64,000 nucleotides of DNA from Nonomuraea wenchangensis (GTDB lineage: Bacteria; Actinomycetota; Actinomycetes; Streptosporangiales; Streptosporangiaceae): positions 124,001 through 188,000 of the forward strand of contig NZ_FOHX01000004.1 of the NCBI RefSeq assembly GCF_900111685.1. The letters are read 5' to 3'. The notes below the pieces were generated by a model. The model saw only the letters and a program-made list of their open reading frames with translations. It was not told where the DNA came from and made no database searches. Numbering within the stretch: the first letter of the stretch is position 1; each line of letters opens with the position of its first letter. A program made the position numbers and the translations under genes. Positions 8,480 through 18,922 of the stretch are shown here, in pieces.

Positions 8480-8956
8480 TCAGGGGACTATCAGCACAGT
8501 ACGGCGAGCCCGCTTCGCCAGCGAGCCCGCCACCGACCCGAACAGGGAGCGCCGCGAGCGGCCCACCACGATGGCGTCGGCCATGTAAGAGCTGGCCAGC
8601 GTCTCCAGCTCCCGGGCCGCGTCGCCCCGGACGCTGACGAACCGCCACGGCACGCCGCTGCCCCTCAGCTCGTCCTTGAGGTCCTCCGTCAGGTCGGCCG
8701 CCGAGTCGGGGACGATGGGCGAGCCGGCGAAGAACCACAGGGACGCGCTGTTCAGCGACTCGACGAAGACGACGAGCAGCGAGGCGTTGTCCCTGCGGGC
8801 CAGCCCGGCCGCGTACGCGAGCGCGTTGCGGCTCGGCCCGGACCCGTCGAACCCCACCACCAGCAGGCCCGCGCCGTCCTTGCCGATCTCGAACGCCCCG
8901 TCGGGGAGCCGGCCTGCCAGCGGCTCCCAGCGGGGGTCCACGTCACCGCCGGACAC
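8480..8956 (-). CDS. Universal stress protein (UspA family)
   Basis: A single-domain Usp of 158 residues. The N-terminal strand LLVVGFDGSGPSRNAL and the C-terminal GRSRRSLFGSVAGSLAK match the ATP-binding G-2x-G-9x-G(S/T) pattern, so it probably binds ATP. About 27 residues precede the fold and look disordered. The family modulates stress and dormancy responses. It follows the two small SPW-like membrane proteins with a 12-nt gap and may be the last gene of the efflux operon. Confidence 0.9.
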   Translation of the reverse strand: MSGGDVDPRWEPLAGRLPDGAFEIGKDGAGLLVVGFDGSGPSRNALAYAAGLARRDNASLLVVFVESLNSASLWFFAGSPIVPDSAADLTEDLKDELRGSGVPWRFVSVRGDAARELETLASSYMADAIVVGRSRRSLFGSVAGSLAKRARRTVLIVP

Positions 8957-8968
8957 GGCGCTCTCGCG

Positions 8969-9205
8969 TCAGCTCTCGGCGTGCTTGCCGCGACGCGCCA
9001 GCTCGCGCAGGGCGTCGGCGGCGTAGACGACGAGGGCGACGAACGTGAGCCCGATCAGGCCGCCCCCGACCCACAGGTCGTTGACGGTCGCGTCGGCGTA
9101 CTCGGCGCCCCTCGGCTGGTAGCCGACCGCGAACGGGGCCGCGACCAGCCACAGGCCCCCCAGGAACAGCACGACCAGGGCGCCCGCGCCCAGCTTCGCC
9201 TTCAT
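8969..9205 (-). CDS. Small SPW-repeat-like membrane protein
   Basis: A 78-residue protein with two membrane segments. GLWLVAAPFAVG followed by VNDLWVGGGLIGL resembles the SPW repeat (W-x-x-x-x-P-...-G then W-N-D-x-x-x-G). Start ATG 9205 overlaps the stop of the upstream gene as ATGA, so translation is coupled. Function unknown; such proteins often accompany transporters or stress proteins. Confidence 0.8.
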   Translation of the reverse strand: MKAKLGAGALVVLFLGGLWLVAAPFAVGYQPRGAEYADATVNDLWVGGGLIGLTFVALVVYAADALRELARRGKHAES

Positions 9206-9630
9206 CGGTTCTCCTCCACTCCGACCAGGGTGGTCCTGCCGTTCTGACGGTGCTCGCCGCCGGCGCGGTCGGTCCGGTTCATGTCCTCGCGAAGGGCCTC
9301 GACGAGCGGGGCGAGCAGGGCCGCCAGCTCGGCCGAGGACGCCTGCGGCGGCGCGGCCGGGACGATCTCGGGCTCGGGCTCGACCCGGCGCGGCTTCACG
9401 ACCACGGCGCCGCGGACGACCAGGTCCTCGTAGATGGCGAGGGCGAAGCTGATCGCGCCGACGAGTCCCACGACGGCCACGCCGAGACCGGTCCAGAACT
9501 CGGAGGTGGTGATGTCGGTCCAGTCGCGGTTCTCCGGCTGGCTGCCGAGGGCCCAGGGGGCGATCATCAGCCACAGCCCGGCCAGCACGGCCAGGGCGGA
9601 GGCGACGGCGCCCACGAACTTACGAATCAT
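9202..9630 (-). CDS. SPW-repeat-like membrane protein with charged tail
   Basis: A 142-residue paralogue-like partner of the next gene. Residues 1-75 hold two membrane segments with GLWLMIAPWALG and EFWTGLGVAVVGLVG; residues 80-142 are a hydrophilic, probably cytoplasmic tail. The ATG at 9630 overlaps the MFS stop as ATGA, and its own stop overlaps the next ATG in the same way. The three genes therefore form one translationally coupled unit. Possible roles are transporter accessory or membrane stress sensing; neither is shown. Confidence 0.8.
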   Translation of the reverse strand: MIRKFVGAVASALAVLAGLWLMIAPWALGSQPENRDWTDITTSEFWTGLGVAVVGLVGAISFALAIYEDLVVRGAVVVKPRRVEPEPEIVPAAPPQASSAELAALLAPLVEALREDMNRTDRAGGEHRQNGRTTLVGVEENR

Positions 9631-11438
9631 TGAGGGATTCCTCCTGTGACGAGGTCTTTCTGTGCCGGCGCGGCCTGCGCGAGCAGCGCGCGCGAGGTCG
9701 GGCGCAGCACCGTCTGCGCCACCGACCTGGCGCGCTCGCGCTCGGACCCCGAGTCCTCGGGCGCCATCCTGGCGACCGCGGTGAGCAGCGCGGACGGCTC
9801 GCCGTTGGCGCGCTCGACCCGCTGGGCGACGAGCTCCAGCAGCAGCCCGGCGAGGACGAGGTCGTCCTTGCTGAGCGGCTGCGGCGCCGCCGGGGGCGGC
9901 GTGGTGGAGCCGCGCAGCGGCAGCTCCTTGAGGAAGAGCGTGGCGATGAAGCCGAGCAGCGCGATGGGCACGCCCACGATGAACACGGTCTCCAGGCCGC
10001 GGGTGAACGCCTCCAGCACGATGTTCTTGAGCGGGGTGGGCATCGACTGGATGGCGTCAGGGCTGCCGAGCTTGACGTCCCCGCCGCCGCCGACCTTGAG
10101 GCCGGCCTCGGCGATGAGCGTGGCCATCTCGTCCTTGAGCCGGTTGGTCAGGATGGCGCCGAACGCGGCCACGCCGACGGCGCCGCCCAGCGAGCGGAAG
10201 AACGACACGCCGGACGTGGTCGAGGCCATGTCGCGCAGCTCGGAGCCGTTCTGCGCGGCGAGGATGAGCATCTGCATGGAAAGGCCCAGCCCGACGCCGA
10301 GCACGGCCACGTCGAAGCCGATGAGCCATTCGCTGGAGTCGACGTGCAGCCGCGACAGCATGAACAGCCCGATGGCCACGATGAGCAGGCCGGCGACGGG
10401 GAAGATCTTCCACTTGCCGGTGCTGGTGACGATCTTGCCGGAGATGACGCCGGACAGGAACAGCGCCACGACCATGGGCAGCGTCATCAGACCGGAGTTC
10501 GTCGGGCTCATGCCCTTGACGATCTGCAGGTACTGGGGCAGGTAGATCATCGCGCCGAACATCGCCATGCCGACGAAGAGCGAGGCGAGGCTGGTCAGCA
10601 CGAACGTCGGGTTACGGAACAGCCGCGGCGGCAGGATCGGGTTCTTGGCCGTCCGCTCGGCCAGCACCGACAGCGCCAGCATGAGCAGGGCGATCGCGGC
10701 CAGGAAGTACGTCCAGAACGAGTTCCACTCGAACTCGTTCCCGCCGAGCGTGAGCAGCAGCATGAGCGCGCTCGCGCTGGCCGTGATGGTCGTCGCGCCC
10801 CAGATGTCGATGGAGGTGTTGCGCTTGACCGGCGGCAGCCGCAGCACCTTCTGGATGACGATGAACGCCACCAACGCGAACGGCACCACGACGTAGAAGC
10901 ACCAACGCCAGCCGAGCCAGTCGGCGTCCACGATGAACCCGCCGAGCAGCGGTCCGGCGACCGTCGAGATGCCGAAGACCGCCCCCATGTAGCCGGAGTA
11001 CCGGCCGCGCTCGCGGGGCGAGACGATGTCCCCGAGGATCACCTGGGAGAGCGCCGACAATCCACCCACGCCCAGGCCCTGCACGGCACGGGCCGCGATG
11101 AGCTGTCCCATGTCCTGCGAGAGGCCCGCCACCAAGGACGCCGCCACGAACAGGCCCAGCGCCGTCTGGAAGAGCAGCTTGCGCCCGAACAGGTCGGACA
11201 GCTTGCCCCACAGCGGCGTGGAGACCGTCATCGTCAGCATGGTGGCGCTGGCCACCCATGAGTACTGGTCCTGACCGCCGAGCTCCCCCACGATCGTCGG
11301 CAGAGCCGTGCCCACCACCGAGGTCGAGATCATCGACGTGAGCATCGCGAGCATCAGCCCGGACATGACCTCGAGGATCTCGCGGTGGGTGTAGGTCCGC
11401 TTCGCGGAGGGAGCTGCGGCGTGAGCTTGGGTTACCAA
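9627..11438 (-). CDS. MFS multidrug exporter, DHA2 (14-TM) family
   Basis: A 603-residue proton-coupled drug exporter of the EmrB/QacA type, long enough for 14 helices plus a soluble C-terminal extension of about 90 residues. Motif A is GKLSDLFGRK in the loop after TM2, and the antiporter motif C region lies near GISTVAGPLLGG. The start appears to be TTG 11438, giving MVTQAHA, with AAGGGA upstream; an ATG in a different frame nearby is not used. It is divergent from a TetR gene, the usual arrangement for a substrate-induced efflux pump. Confidence 0.92.
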   Translation of the reverse strand: MVTQAHAAAPSAKRTYTHREILEVMSGLMLAMLTSMISTSVVGTALPTIVGELGGQDQYSWVASATMLTMTVSTPLWGKLSDLFGRKLLFQTALGLFVAASLVAGLSQDMGQLIAARAVQGLGVGGLSALSQVILGDIVSPRERGRYSGYMGAVFGISTVAGPLLGGFIVDADWLGWRWCFYVVVPFALVAFIVIQKVLRLPPVKRNTSIDIWGATTITASASALMLLLTLGGNEFEWNSFWTYFLAAIALLMLALSVLAERTAKNPILPPRLFRNPTFVLTSLASLFVGMAMFGAMIYLPQYLQIVKGMSPTNSGLMTLPMVVALFLSGVISGKIVTSTGKWKIFPVAGLLIVAIGLFMLSRLHVDSSEWLIGFDVAVLGVGLGLSMQMLILAAQNGSELRDMASTTSGVSFFRSLGGAVGVAAFGAILTNRLKDEMATLIAEAGLKVGGGGDVKLGSPDAIQSMPTPLKNIVLEAFTRGLETVFIVGVPIALLGFIATLFLKELPLRGSTTPPPAAPQPLSKDDLVLAGLLLELVAQRVERANGEPSALLTAVARMAPEDSGSERERARSVAQTVLRPTSRALLAQAAPAQKDLVTGGIPQ

Positions 11439-11524
11439 GACACCACATTCCCTTCATACCGTTTTTACCCGACGCGAGTATACGCATGTTTACTAGCCGC
11501 GCGGCAAGCGGGGGTCAGTACACC

Positions 11525-11545
11525 CTCACGTGAACAGAGCGTGAG
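11525..11545. promoter_or_regulatory. Candidate TetR operator
   Basis: Inverted repeat CTCACG / CGTGAG with a 9-nt spacer, just upstream of the TetR start and inside the 120-bp divergent region shared with the efflux gene. Autoregulation and control of the pump from here is inference. Confidence 0.45.
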
Positions 11546-11558
11546 TAGAGTGCGGAAC

Positions 11559-12137
11559 ATGGAGGCCCAGGTGACCGAGAGCCAGGCGACCGAGAGCAGG
11601 CCGCGCGGGCGCGAGGCCACGCGCGAGCGCATCCTGCAGGCGGCGCGCACGCTGTTCGGTGAGCAGGGATACGAGCAGGTGACCGTCCGTACGATCGCCG
11701 CCGCGGCCGACGCGAACATCGCGCTGGTCGGCCGCTACTTCGGCTCCAAGGCCGGCCTGTTCGCCGCGGTCCTGGAGGGCGAGCCCACCATCGACCGGCT
11801 GCTCGAAGGCGAGCGCGCGGAGCTGCCGCGCCGGCTGGCCGAGTACGCCGCCGAGCGCATGCGCCGCCCCCCGGACAGCCCGATCCTGCGCGCGCTCGAA
11901 CGCTCGGCCCGTCATCCCGAGATCGTGGACGTGGGCCGCGAGCGCCTGATCGCCGCCGTGCTCCAGCCGTTGCAGGCCCGGCTCGGCGGCGGCCCCGACG
12001 CGCTGGCGCGGGCCCGCATGGCCACCGCCGTCGTCCTCGGCATCGGCGCCACGCGCCGCCGCCTCGGCCCTGCCGTCCCCACGGCCCGCGACGTGGACCG
12101 GCTCACCGAGGTCTTCCGCGCCTGCCTGGAGGAGTGA
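11559..12137 (+). CDS. TetR-family transcriptional repressor
   Basis: A 192-residue regulator. The N-terminal helix-turn-helix is clear: REATRERILQAARTLFGEQG, then VTVRTIAAAADANIALVGRYFGSKAGLF. The C-terminal domain is short and Arg/Ala-rich, ending LTEVFRACLEE. ATG 11559 was chosen; GTG 11541 is in frame but would overlap the candidate operator. It is divergently transcribed from the DHA2 exporter and probably represses it until a drug-like ligand binds. Confidence 0.9.
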   Translation: MEAQVTESQATESRPRGREATRERILQAARTLFGEQGYEQVTVRTIAAAADANIALVGRYFGSKAGLFAAVLEGEPTIDRLLEGERAELPRRLAEYAAERMRRPPDSPILRALERSARHPEIVDVGRERLIAAVLQPLQARLGGGPDALARARMATAVVLGIGATRRRLGPAVPTARDVDRLTEVFRACLEE

Positions 12138-12203
12138 AAGTTTCACCTCTCGTGTCCGGTCTGGCCTGCGGCGACGTGCTCGCGAGCGGTCGGAGGTCTT
12201 TGA

Positions 12204-13607
<1,404 letters not shown>

Positions 13608-13614
13608 CCGTCGC

Positions 13615-13645
13615 CTGCCGGGCCCCACGCCTCGGGGCCCGGCAG
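13615..13645 (+). terminator. Terminator after the cellulase gene
   Basis: A 12-bp perfect stem, CTGCCGGGCCCC / GGGGCCCGGCAG with a 7-nt loop, 8 nt past the cellulase stop. It lacks a T-run, as is common in actinomycetes. Confidence 0.8.
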
Positions 13646-13724
13646 TGCGGCTGAGATCCGCTGAAATATCCGCGCCCTCGTCGCTGTTGCACAGAGCCAG
13701 ATCATCGACGAAAGGCGCGTACCC

Positions 13725-14705
13725 ATGGCTTTGCCGCTGTCCATCCTTGATCTGGCGCACATCGGCGAGGGCGAGACGGCCGCGGACAGCTTCGCCGCCA
13801 GCGTCGCCCTGGCGCAGCGCGCGGAGGAGCTGGGCTACCGCCGCGTCTGGTACGCCGAGCACCACAACATGGACAGCATCGCCTCCTCGGCGACGAGCGT
13901 GCTCATCGCCCACATCGCCGCCCACACCCGGACGATCCGCCTCGGCGCGGGCGGCGTCATGCTCCCGAACCACTCGCCGCTGACGATCGCCGAGCAGTTC
14001 GGCACCCTGGAGACCCTGCACCCGGGCCGCATCGACCTCGGCCTCGGCCGCGCCCCCGGCAGCGACCAGAACACCATGCGCGCCCTGCGCCGCACCCCGT
14101 CGGCCGCCGACACGTTCCCGCAGGACGTGCTGGAGCTCCAGGGCTACCTGACCGGCGAGACCCGCATCCCCGGGGTCCACGCCACCCCGGGCAAGGGCAC
14201 GAACGTGCCGCTCTACATCCTCGGCTCCTCCCTGTTCGGCGCGCAGCTCGCCGCCATGCTCGGGCTGCCGTACGCCTTCGCCTCGCACTTCGCCCCGACG
14301 GCGCTTGAGGAGGCGGTCACCGTCTACCGCACCGAGTTCAAGCCGTCCGCGCAGCTCGACCGGCCGTACGTCATCGCCGCGCTCAACGTCATCGCCGCCG
14401 ACTCCGGCGAGGAGGCCCGCGAGCAGTTCCTGGAGGCCAAGCGGCTGCGGGTGAGCAAGTTCCTCGGGCGGGGCCGTACGTTCACGCCGGAGGAGGCGGA
14501 CATGATCCTCGAATCGCCCGCCGGGCAGCAGCTCCTGCAGATGATGAAGTACTCGGCGGTCGGCGACCAGGCCGAGGTCAAGGAGTATGTCGACCGCTTC
14601 GCCGCGCACTCCCGCGCCGACGAGCTGATCGTCGCCTTCTCCGCCCCCGACCGGAAGGTGTGGCTGCGCTCGGCCGAACTGCTGGCGCAGGCGTACGACC
14701 TCTGA
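13725..14705 (+). CDS. Luciferase-like FMN-dependent oxidoreductase
   Basis: A 326-residue TIM-barrel enzyme of the bacterial luciferase-like monooxygenase superfamily, in the MsnO8/YhbW-type subgroup. It starts [14 protein letters not shown] and contains [24 protein letters not shown] and [11 protein letters not shown], the last being a hallmark of the subgroup. Such enzymes use reduced flavin and oxygen; the substrate cannot be read from sequence. It follows the cellulase terminator and probably has its own promoter. Confidence 0.9.
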   Translation: MALPLSILDLAHIGEGETAADSFAASVALAQRAEELGYRRVWYAEHHNMDSIASSATSVLIAHIAAHTRTIRLGAGGVMLPNHSPLTIAEQFGTLETLHPGRIDLGLGRAPGSDQNTMRALRRTPSAADTFPQDVLELQGYLTGETRIPGVHATPGKGTNVPLYILGSSLFGAQLAAMLGLPYAFASHFAPTALEEAVTVYRTEFKPSAQLDRPYVIAALNVIAADSGEEAREQFLEAKRLRVSKFLGRGRTFTPEEADMILESPAGQQLLQMMKYSAVGDQAEVKEYVDRFAAHSRADELIVAFSAPDRKVWLRSAELLAQAYDL

Positions 14706-14714
14706 CGCCCTTAC

Positions 14715-15182
14715 TCAGTCCTCCTGGCGCGGGCGCTGGAGGTTGACCGCGTAGGGGCCGGTGGCCTCCGAGATCGGGGCGGGCGACAGCCCGGCCCCGA
14801 CGAGCTGCGTGCGCAGCGCGACCACCGTGCGCTCCAGTGCGCGGATCTGCGCCTGAAGGCGGCGGATGTGCTCGCGCATCGCGGTGGAGCTGCTCTGCTC
14901 GGCGAGCAGGTCGGTGCCGAGCCGCGTGGCCTGGCTCTGCACCCGCTCCATCTGCCGCTCCATCTGGCTCAGCGCGTCCTCGTAAATGATCTTCGCGCGG
15001 GTGAACGCCTCCGCGTCCACCTTGGAACGCTCCAGCTCCGCCTGCCGTTCGGCCTGCAACAACGCGGTCTGCTGGGTCTTCCTGTTGGCGTCGGTCGCCG
15101 ACTTGAACGCGAGGTAGGCCACCCCAAGAGGGACCACCCCGATGGCGATCTCGATGAGCACGTCAGCGATCCCGGACACCAC
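14715..15182 (-). CDS. Membrane-anchored coiled-coil protein
   Basis: A 155-residue protein with one N-terminal membrane segment (about 5-25) and a long heptad-rich helix (about 30-130) full of Glu, Arg, Gln and Leu, so a cytoplasmic coiled coil is expected. No recognised family. Start GTG 15182 follows a strong GGGAGGAGG. It overlaps the end of the PAS gene by 20 nt, so the two are probably co-translated; it may relay or oligomerise the PAS sensor. Confidence 0.75.
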   Translation of the reverse strand: MVSGIADVLIEIAIGVVPLGVAYLAFKSATDANRKTQQTALLQAERQAELERSKVDAEAFTRAKIIYEDALSQMERQMERVQSQATRLGTDLLAEQSSSTAMREHIRRLQAQIRALERTVVALRTQLVGAGLSPAPISEATGPYAVNLQRPRQED

Positions 15183-15930
15183 GGCCTCCTCCCAAGGCCC
15201 GGATCACGCCGGTATAGGTGATGCCGTCGTCGGTGTGCCAGGCGTTGACCGTCAGCGAGATCGGGAACTCGGTGCCGTCGCGGCGCAGCCCCATCAGCGG
15301 CATGACCTCGCCGGAAAGGTCCGACCTGCCGTTGGCGCGGACCCGGGCCAGCCCCTCGCCGTGCTGCCGGCGGTAGCGGTCGGGCATGAGCACCGTGAGC
15401 GGGCGGCCGACGGCCTCGTCCGTGCTCCAGCCGAACATCCTCTTGGCCTGCGGGTTCCACGACAGGATGGTGCCGGCGGCGTCGGCGACGACGACGGCGG
15501 CTCCGCCGGACACCGGCACCCGGGCCAGGTGCGCCGCCTCCGGCCAGGTGGCGATCAGCGCGATCCAGCCGCCGAACGCCAGCCAGACCGCCCCCGTCAC
15601 CCAGCCGCGCGGGTTCTGTCCGGTGAAGGTCGAGGACAGGAAGATCAGGCCGTACATCAGGAGCAGGGCGGTGGCCGCGGCGAAGGCGACCCTGTCGGAC
15701 CGCATGAACGTCTGCACCAGGCACAACACGCCGACCGCGAACCAGGCCGCGGCCCATACGGACAGCGGGGCGAGCGCGGCCAGAATCGTGAAGGCGGGCA
15801 AGGTCCGCTGCTCGGGCCCGGCGAACACGAGCGAAGCGCCGATCACCAGACTGAGCAGCCCGACGAAGACCAGCGACGCCCCGCGCCGCCCGATTCTGCG
15901 CATCAGTCGCCCCGCCAGATCGTCACCCAC
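15163..15930 (-). CDS. Membrane protein with C-terminal PAS domain
   Basis: About 255 residues. Four hydrophobic segments (about 15-130) precede a PAS domain with AAGTILSWNPQAKRMFGWSTDEAVG and a PAC-like tail LRRDGTEFPISLTVNAW. There is no kinase, cyclase or other output domain, so signalling probably passes to the coiled-coil protein encoded next. GTG 15930 sits 7 nt after TAGTAT, consistent with a leaderless transcript; an in-frame TTG at 15960 is the alternative. Confidence 0.8.
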   Translation of the reverse strand: MGDDLAGRLMRRIGRRGASLVFVGLLSLVIGASLVFAGPEQRTLPAFTILAALAPLSVWAAAWFAVGVLCLVQTFMRSDRVAFAAATALLLMYGLIFLSSTFTGQNPRGWVTGAVWLAFGGWIALIATWPEAAHLARVPVSGGAAVVVADAAGTILSWNPQAKRMFGWSTDEAVGRPLTVLMPDRYRRQHGEGLARVRANGRSDLSGEVMPLMGLRRDGTEFPISLTVNAWHTDDGITYTGVIRALGGGRGVRDR

Positions 15931-16000
15931 AGTGGTTATACTAATCCAGATAGTTAGCAATGGGATGGCATGATTTCACTTTCGGCTTGCCATTTTCCGC

Positions 16001-16417
16001 TCAGCTTGTCCTAAACCCGCGAGCCTCGCGGCCGGCACGCCGGACGATCGGCACATAACCGCCCCTGGCCCGGCCGCCCGCCGCGAGCCCCGCCCAGTCG
16101 TACGCGGCGTCCCACCGGCCCACCACCGCGATCACCGCCCCGCCGGCCCGCTCCACGTGGTCGAGCCAGGCGAAACGCCCGTCGGCCTCGTCGTGGTGCG
16201 TGATCCCCTCCACCAGGAGCCGGAACCTCCCCGGCCCCTCGACCAGGGAGAAGGTCACGCCGGGCGTGAGCACACAGCCCGAACACGTCGCCGGCCTGCC
16301 GTTGCCGGCCAGCCGGAACCGGGGGAGCTGGACGACGGGCTCGGCCGCCCTGAGCACCATCATGGGCACGGCGCCGCCGAGAAGGAGGGCGTCCTCGCGA
16401 GAGATGCGGGCGGGCAC
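16001..16417 (-). CDS. Hypothetical protein
   Basis: A 138-residue soluble protein of no recognised family. A Cys pair in PATCSGCVLTPG (about 43-50) could bind metal, and the C-terminal half is rich in Trp, Gly and Ala. It is 33 nt downstream of the VWA gene on the same strand and may be the last gene of that cluster. Confidence 0.6.
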   Translation of the reverse strand: MPARISREDALLLGGAVPMMVLRAAEPVVQLPRFRLAGNGRPATCSGCVLTPGVTFSLVEGPGRFRLLVEGITHHDEADGRFAWLDHVERAGGAVIAVVGRWDAAYDWAGLAAGGRARGGYVPIVRRAGREARGFRTS

Positions 16418-16450
16418 GCCCCTGAGTATGGCACCTCAGTGACGACCCGC

Positions 16451-17677
16451 TCACGCTACGTCGAGCTCCACCACGCGCGCCCAGGCCGGCGGCCGGTCCG
16501 GCACGTAGCCGGGGTCGTCCTCGCGCCACGACGCCCGCCGCTCCCGGGGGAACAGCCCCACCACCGTCCGGCACGCCGGCCGCACCTCCGGCCACGGGGT
16601 CTGCCCGTCGGTGAGCACCACCACGACGTCCGGCCGCGGCTCCGTCCTGAGCGCCCGCGCGAACCCCCGGCGCAGATCCGTCCCGCCGCCGCCCACCAGC
16701 GCGATCCCCTCGGCCCGGCACAGCGGCTGCACCACCCGGGCCGCCGCGTCGCACGACACCACGCTGACCAGGTCGCGCCGCCCGCCCACCGCGCGGACGA
16801 TCGCCGCCACCTCCAGCAGCGCGCCGCCCAGCTCGGCGTCGCTGACCGACCCCGACGTGTCGACGACCACGGCGACCCGCGGCGGCCGGCGCCGCAGACT
16901 CGGCAGGACGACGCCCGGCAGCCCGGCCGAACGCCGCGCCGGCCGGCCATAGGTGTAGTCCTCGCCCGCCCCCGGGCCGGAGACGGCCGCGCGGATCGCC
17001 GCCCCCAGCAGCTCCCGCCACGGCTGCGGCGGATGGAACGCCTCCTCGGCCCACCTCCGCCACCCCTTCGGCACGCTGCCCGGGCGGGCGGTGATGCCCT
17101 GGGCCACCCGGAAGCGGACGGCGTCCCGTTCCTGGTCGCTGAGCCCGTACGCGCCGTCAGGACCGAGGTCCCACTCCCGGTCCAGCCCGTCCGCGCCGCT
17201 GCCGCAGTCCAGCCAGGCCAGATCCTGCGTGTACGGCCCCAGCCGGAACAGCCGCAGGTAGTCCTCCATGAGCTCGCCCCGGGGGAGCCCCAGGTCGGCC
17301 GGCTCGGCGGCGCCGTCCGGGCAGGCCAGCCCGTCGCCGTACACGTCGTCGTTGATCTCCAGGTCGGCGGCGATGTTCATGCGCAGCCGCTCGCCCGGCC
17401 CGGTGAGCCCCCGCTCGGCCGCGACCCGGTCGCTGCGCCCGTGGTGGTCGCGCAGCAGGTGGGAGACCTCATGGACCCAGACCCCGGCCAGCTCCTCGAC
17501 CGGGGTCCTGGCGACGAACGCGGGCGAGACGTAGCAGCGCCAGTGCCGGTCCACGGCCATCGTCGGCACCCGCCGCGACTCGACCACGTGCAGCGCGTAC
17601 AGCGCTGTCGCCAGATAGGGGCGGGCGCGGGCGGCGTGCAGCCGGGCGGCGAACAACCTCTCCTGCGTGTCGATCAT
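16451..17677 (-). CDS. HExxH metallopeptidase-like protein with VWA domain (DUF2201 type)
   Basis: A 408-residue cytoplasmic protein. The N-terminal half has a zincin-like motif, HEVSHLLRDH (about residues 71-80). The C-terminal half is a von Willebrand A-like domain with the MIDAS start VVVDTSGSVSD and later LTDGQTPWPEV. This architecture is normally encoded with a MoxR-type AAA+ ATPase, as here: the ATPase stop overlaps this ATG (17677) as ATGA. The pair is thought to act as a chaperone-like machine remodelling an unknown target. Confidence 0.88.
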   Translation of the reverse strand: MIDTQERLFAARLHAARARPYLATALYALHVVESRRVPTMAVDRHWRCYVSPAFVARTPVEELAGVWVHEVSHLLRDHHGRSDRVAAERGLTGPGERLRMNIAADLEINDDVYGDGLACPDGAAEPADLGLPRGELMEDYLRLFRLGPYTQDLAWLDCGSGADGLDREWDLGPDGAYGLSDQERDAVRFRVAQGITARPGSVPKGWRRWAEEAFHPPQPWRELLGAAIRAAVSGPGAGEDYTYGRPARRSAGLPGVVLPSLRRRPPRVAVVVDTSGSVSDAELGGALLEVAAIVRAVGGRRDLVSVVSCDAAARVVQPLCRAEGIALVGGGGTDLRRGFARALRTEPRPDVVVVLTDGQTPWPEVRPACRTVVGLFPRERRASWREDDPGYVPDRPPAWARVVELDVA

Positions 17678-18867
17678 CCGCCTTGCCTCGCCGCCACCCG
17701 GGCCGCGGCCAGATCCGCCTGCCTGCTCAGGGACACCGCGCCGGCGAGCCGGTCGATCGAGGCGGGGACGTCCCAATCCTCCCGCCGCAACGTCGCGAGC
17801 GTGGACGCCGGCACGACCACCAGATCCGGCGGCCCGCTCTCCAGCGCCCGGCCCAGAACCGTCCACGCCGCCTCCCACCGCGGCCTGTCCGGACGTCTCC
17901 GCACCGCCTCCACCACGCCGTCGAGCACGGCCTGCCGCAGGTCACCGCGCTCCGGCAGCTCCGCCCCCGCGGGGTCCGCCAGCAGCGACTCGGGATCCGG
18001 CAGGTCCATCCGGTCCATCGCGGCCAGCAGCTCCAGCCCGGGACCGTCCCCGACCGTGCCCCTGACCAGCATGGACAGCACCTCGCGCGACGTGCCCGCC
18101 GCCGTGGCGAAGGCGACCAGGCGCAGCGCCATGTCCCAGCTCCGGGGCGAGGGCCAGGGGCCGCCACGGCGGGCCTCGTTCTGCGGGAGCCGGTGCACGA
18201 GGGCGGGACGGGCGGCGAGCAGCCCGCACACCGCCCGCCGGGCGAACGCCACCGCCTCCGCCAGCCGCCCCGGGTCGAGCCGCGGCAGCGACGCCCGTGG
18301 CCAGGTGCCGCCGAGGCCGCGTACCACGACGTCGTGATCGTGGGCCCACTGCAGGTGCACGAACCGGTTGGCGAGAGGCGGGCTGAGCTCCCAGCCGTCG
18401 GCGGCCGACGAGCGCGGGTTGGCCGCCGCCACGATCCGTACGCCGGGAGGCAGCCGGAGGGCGCCGACCCGCCGTTCCAGTACGAGCCGCAGCAGCGCGG
18501 CCTGGACGGCCGGCGGCGCCGTGGACAACTCGTCGAGGAAGAGCAGCCCCCGCCCCTCCCTCGCGAGGTGCACCGCCCAGTCCGGCGGAGCCATCGGTAC
18601 GCCCTGCGTCGCCGGATCGTTCCCGACCACCGGCAGGCCGGAGAAGTCGGACGGCTCGTGCACGCTGGCGATCACCGTCGTCAGCGGCAGCCCGAGGGAG
18701 TCGGCGAGCTGCGTCAGGGCTGCGGTCTTGCCGATGCCCGGCTCTCCCCAGAGCAGCACCGGCAGGTCGGCCGCGACGGTCAGGGTCAGCGCCTCCAGCT
18801 GCGGGTCGGCGCGGGGTTCCGTGGCGGTGTCGTGGAGGAGGGCGAGCAGGTCGGCAGCGACGTCCAT
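17674..18867 (-). CDS. MoxR-family AAA+ ATPase
   Basis: A 397-residue AAA+ protein. Walker A is GEPGIGKT (about 40-47) and Walker B is LLFLDELS; sensor 1 is present as AAANP, and an Arg finger is likely near PPLANRF. MoxR proteins assemble into hexamers and work with VWA-domain partners; the partner is the coupled downstream gene. ATG 18867 was chosen because homology starts there; GTG/TTG starts a few codons upstream are possible. Confidence 0.9.
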   Translation of the reverse strand: MDVAADLLALLHDTATEPRADPQLEALTLTVAADLPVLLWGEPGIGKTAALTQLADSLGLPLTTVIASVHEPSDFSGLPVVGNDPATQGVPMAPPDWAVHLAREGRGLLFLDELSTAPPAVQAALLRLVLERRVGALRLPPGVRIVAAANPRSSAADGWELSPPLANRFVHLQWAHDHDVVVRGLGGTWPRASLPRLDPGRLAEAVAFARRAVCGLLAARPALVHRLPQNEARRGGPWPSPRSWDMALRLVAFATAAGTSREVLSMLVRGTVGDGPGLELLAAMDRMDLPDPESLLADPAGAELPERGDLRQAVLDGVVEAVRRRPDRPRWEAAWTVLGRALESGPPDLVVVPASTLATLRREDWDVPASIDRLAGAVSLSRQADLAAARVAARQGG

Positions 18868-18922
18868 GGACAAGAGGATCACCTTTGGGAGTCTCGATGT
18901 GCGGGCCGTGGCGGCCCAGGGA

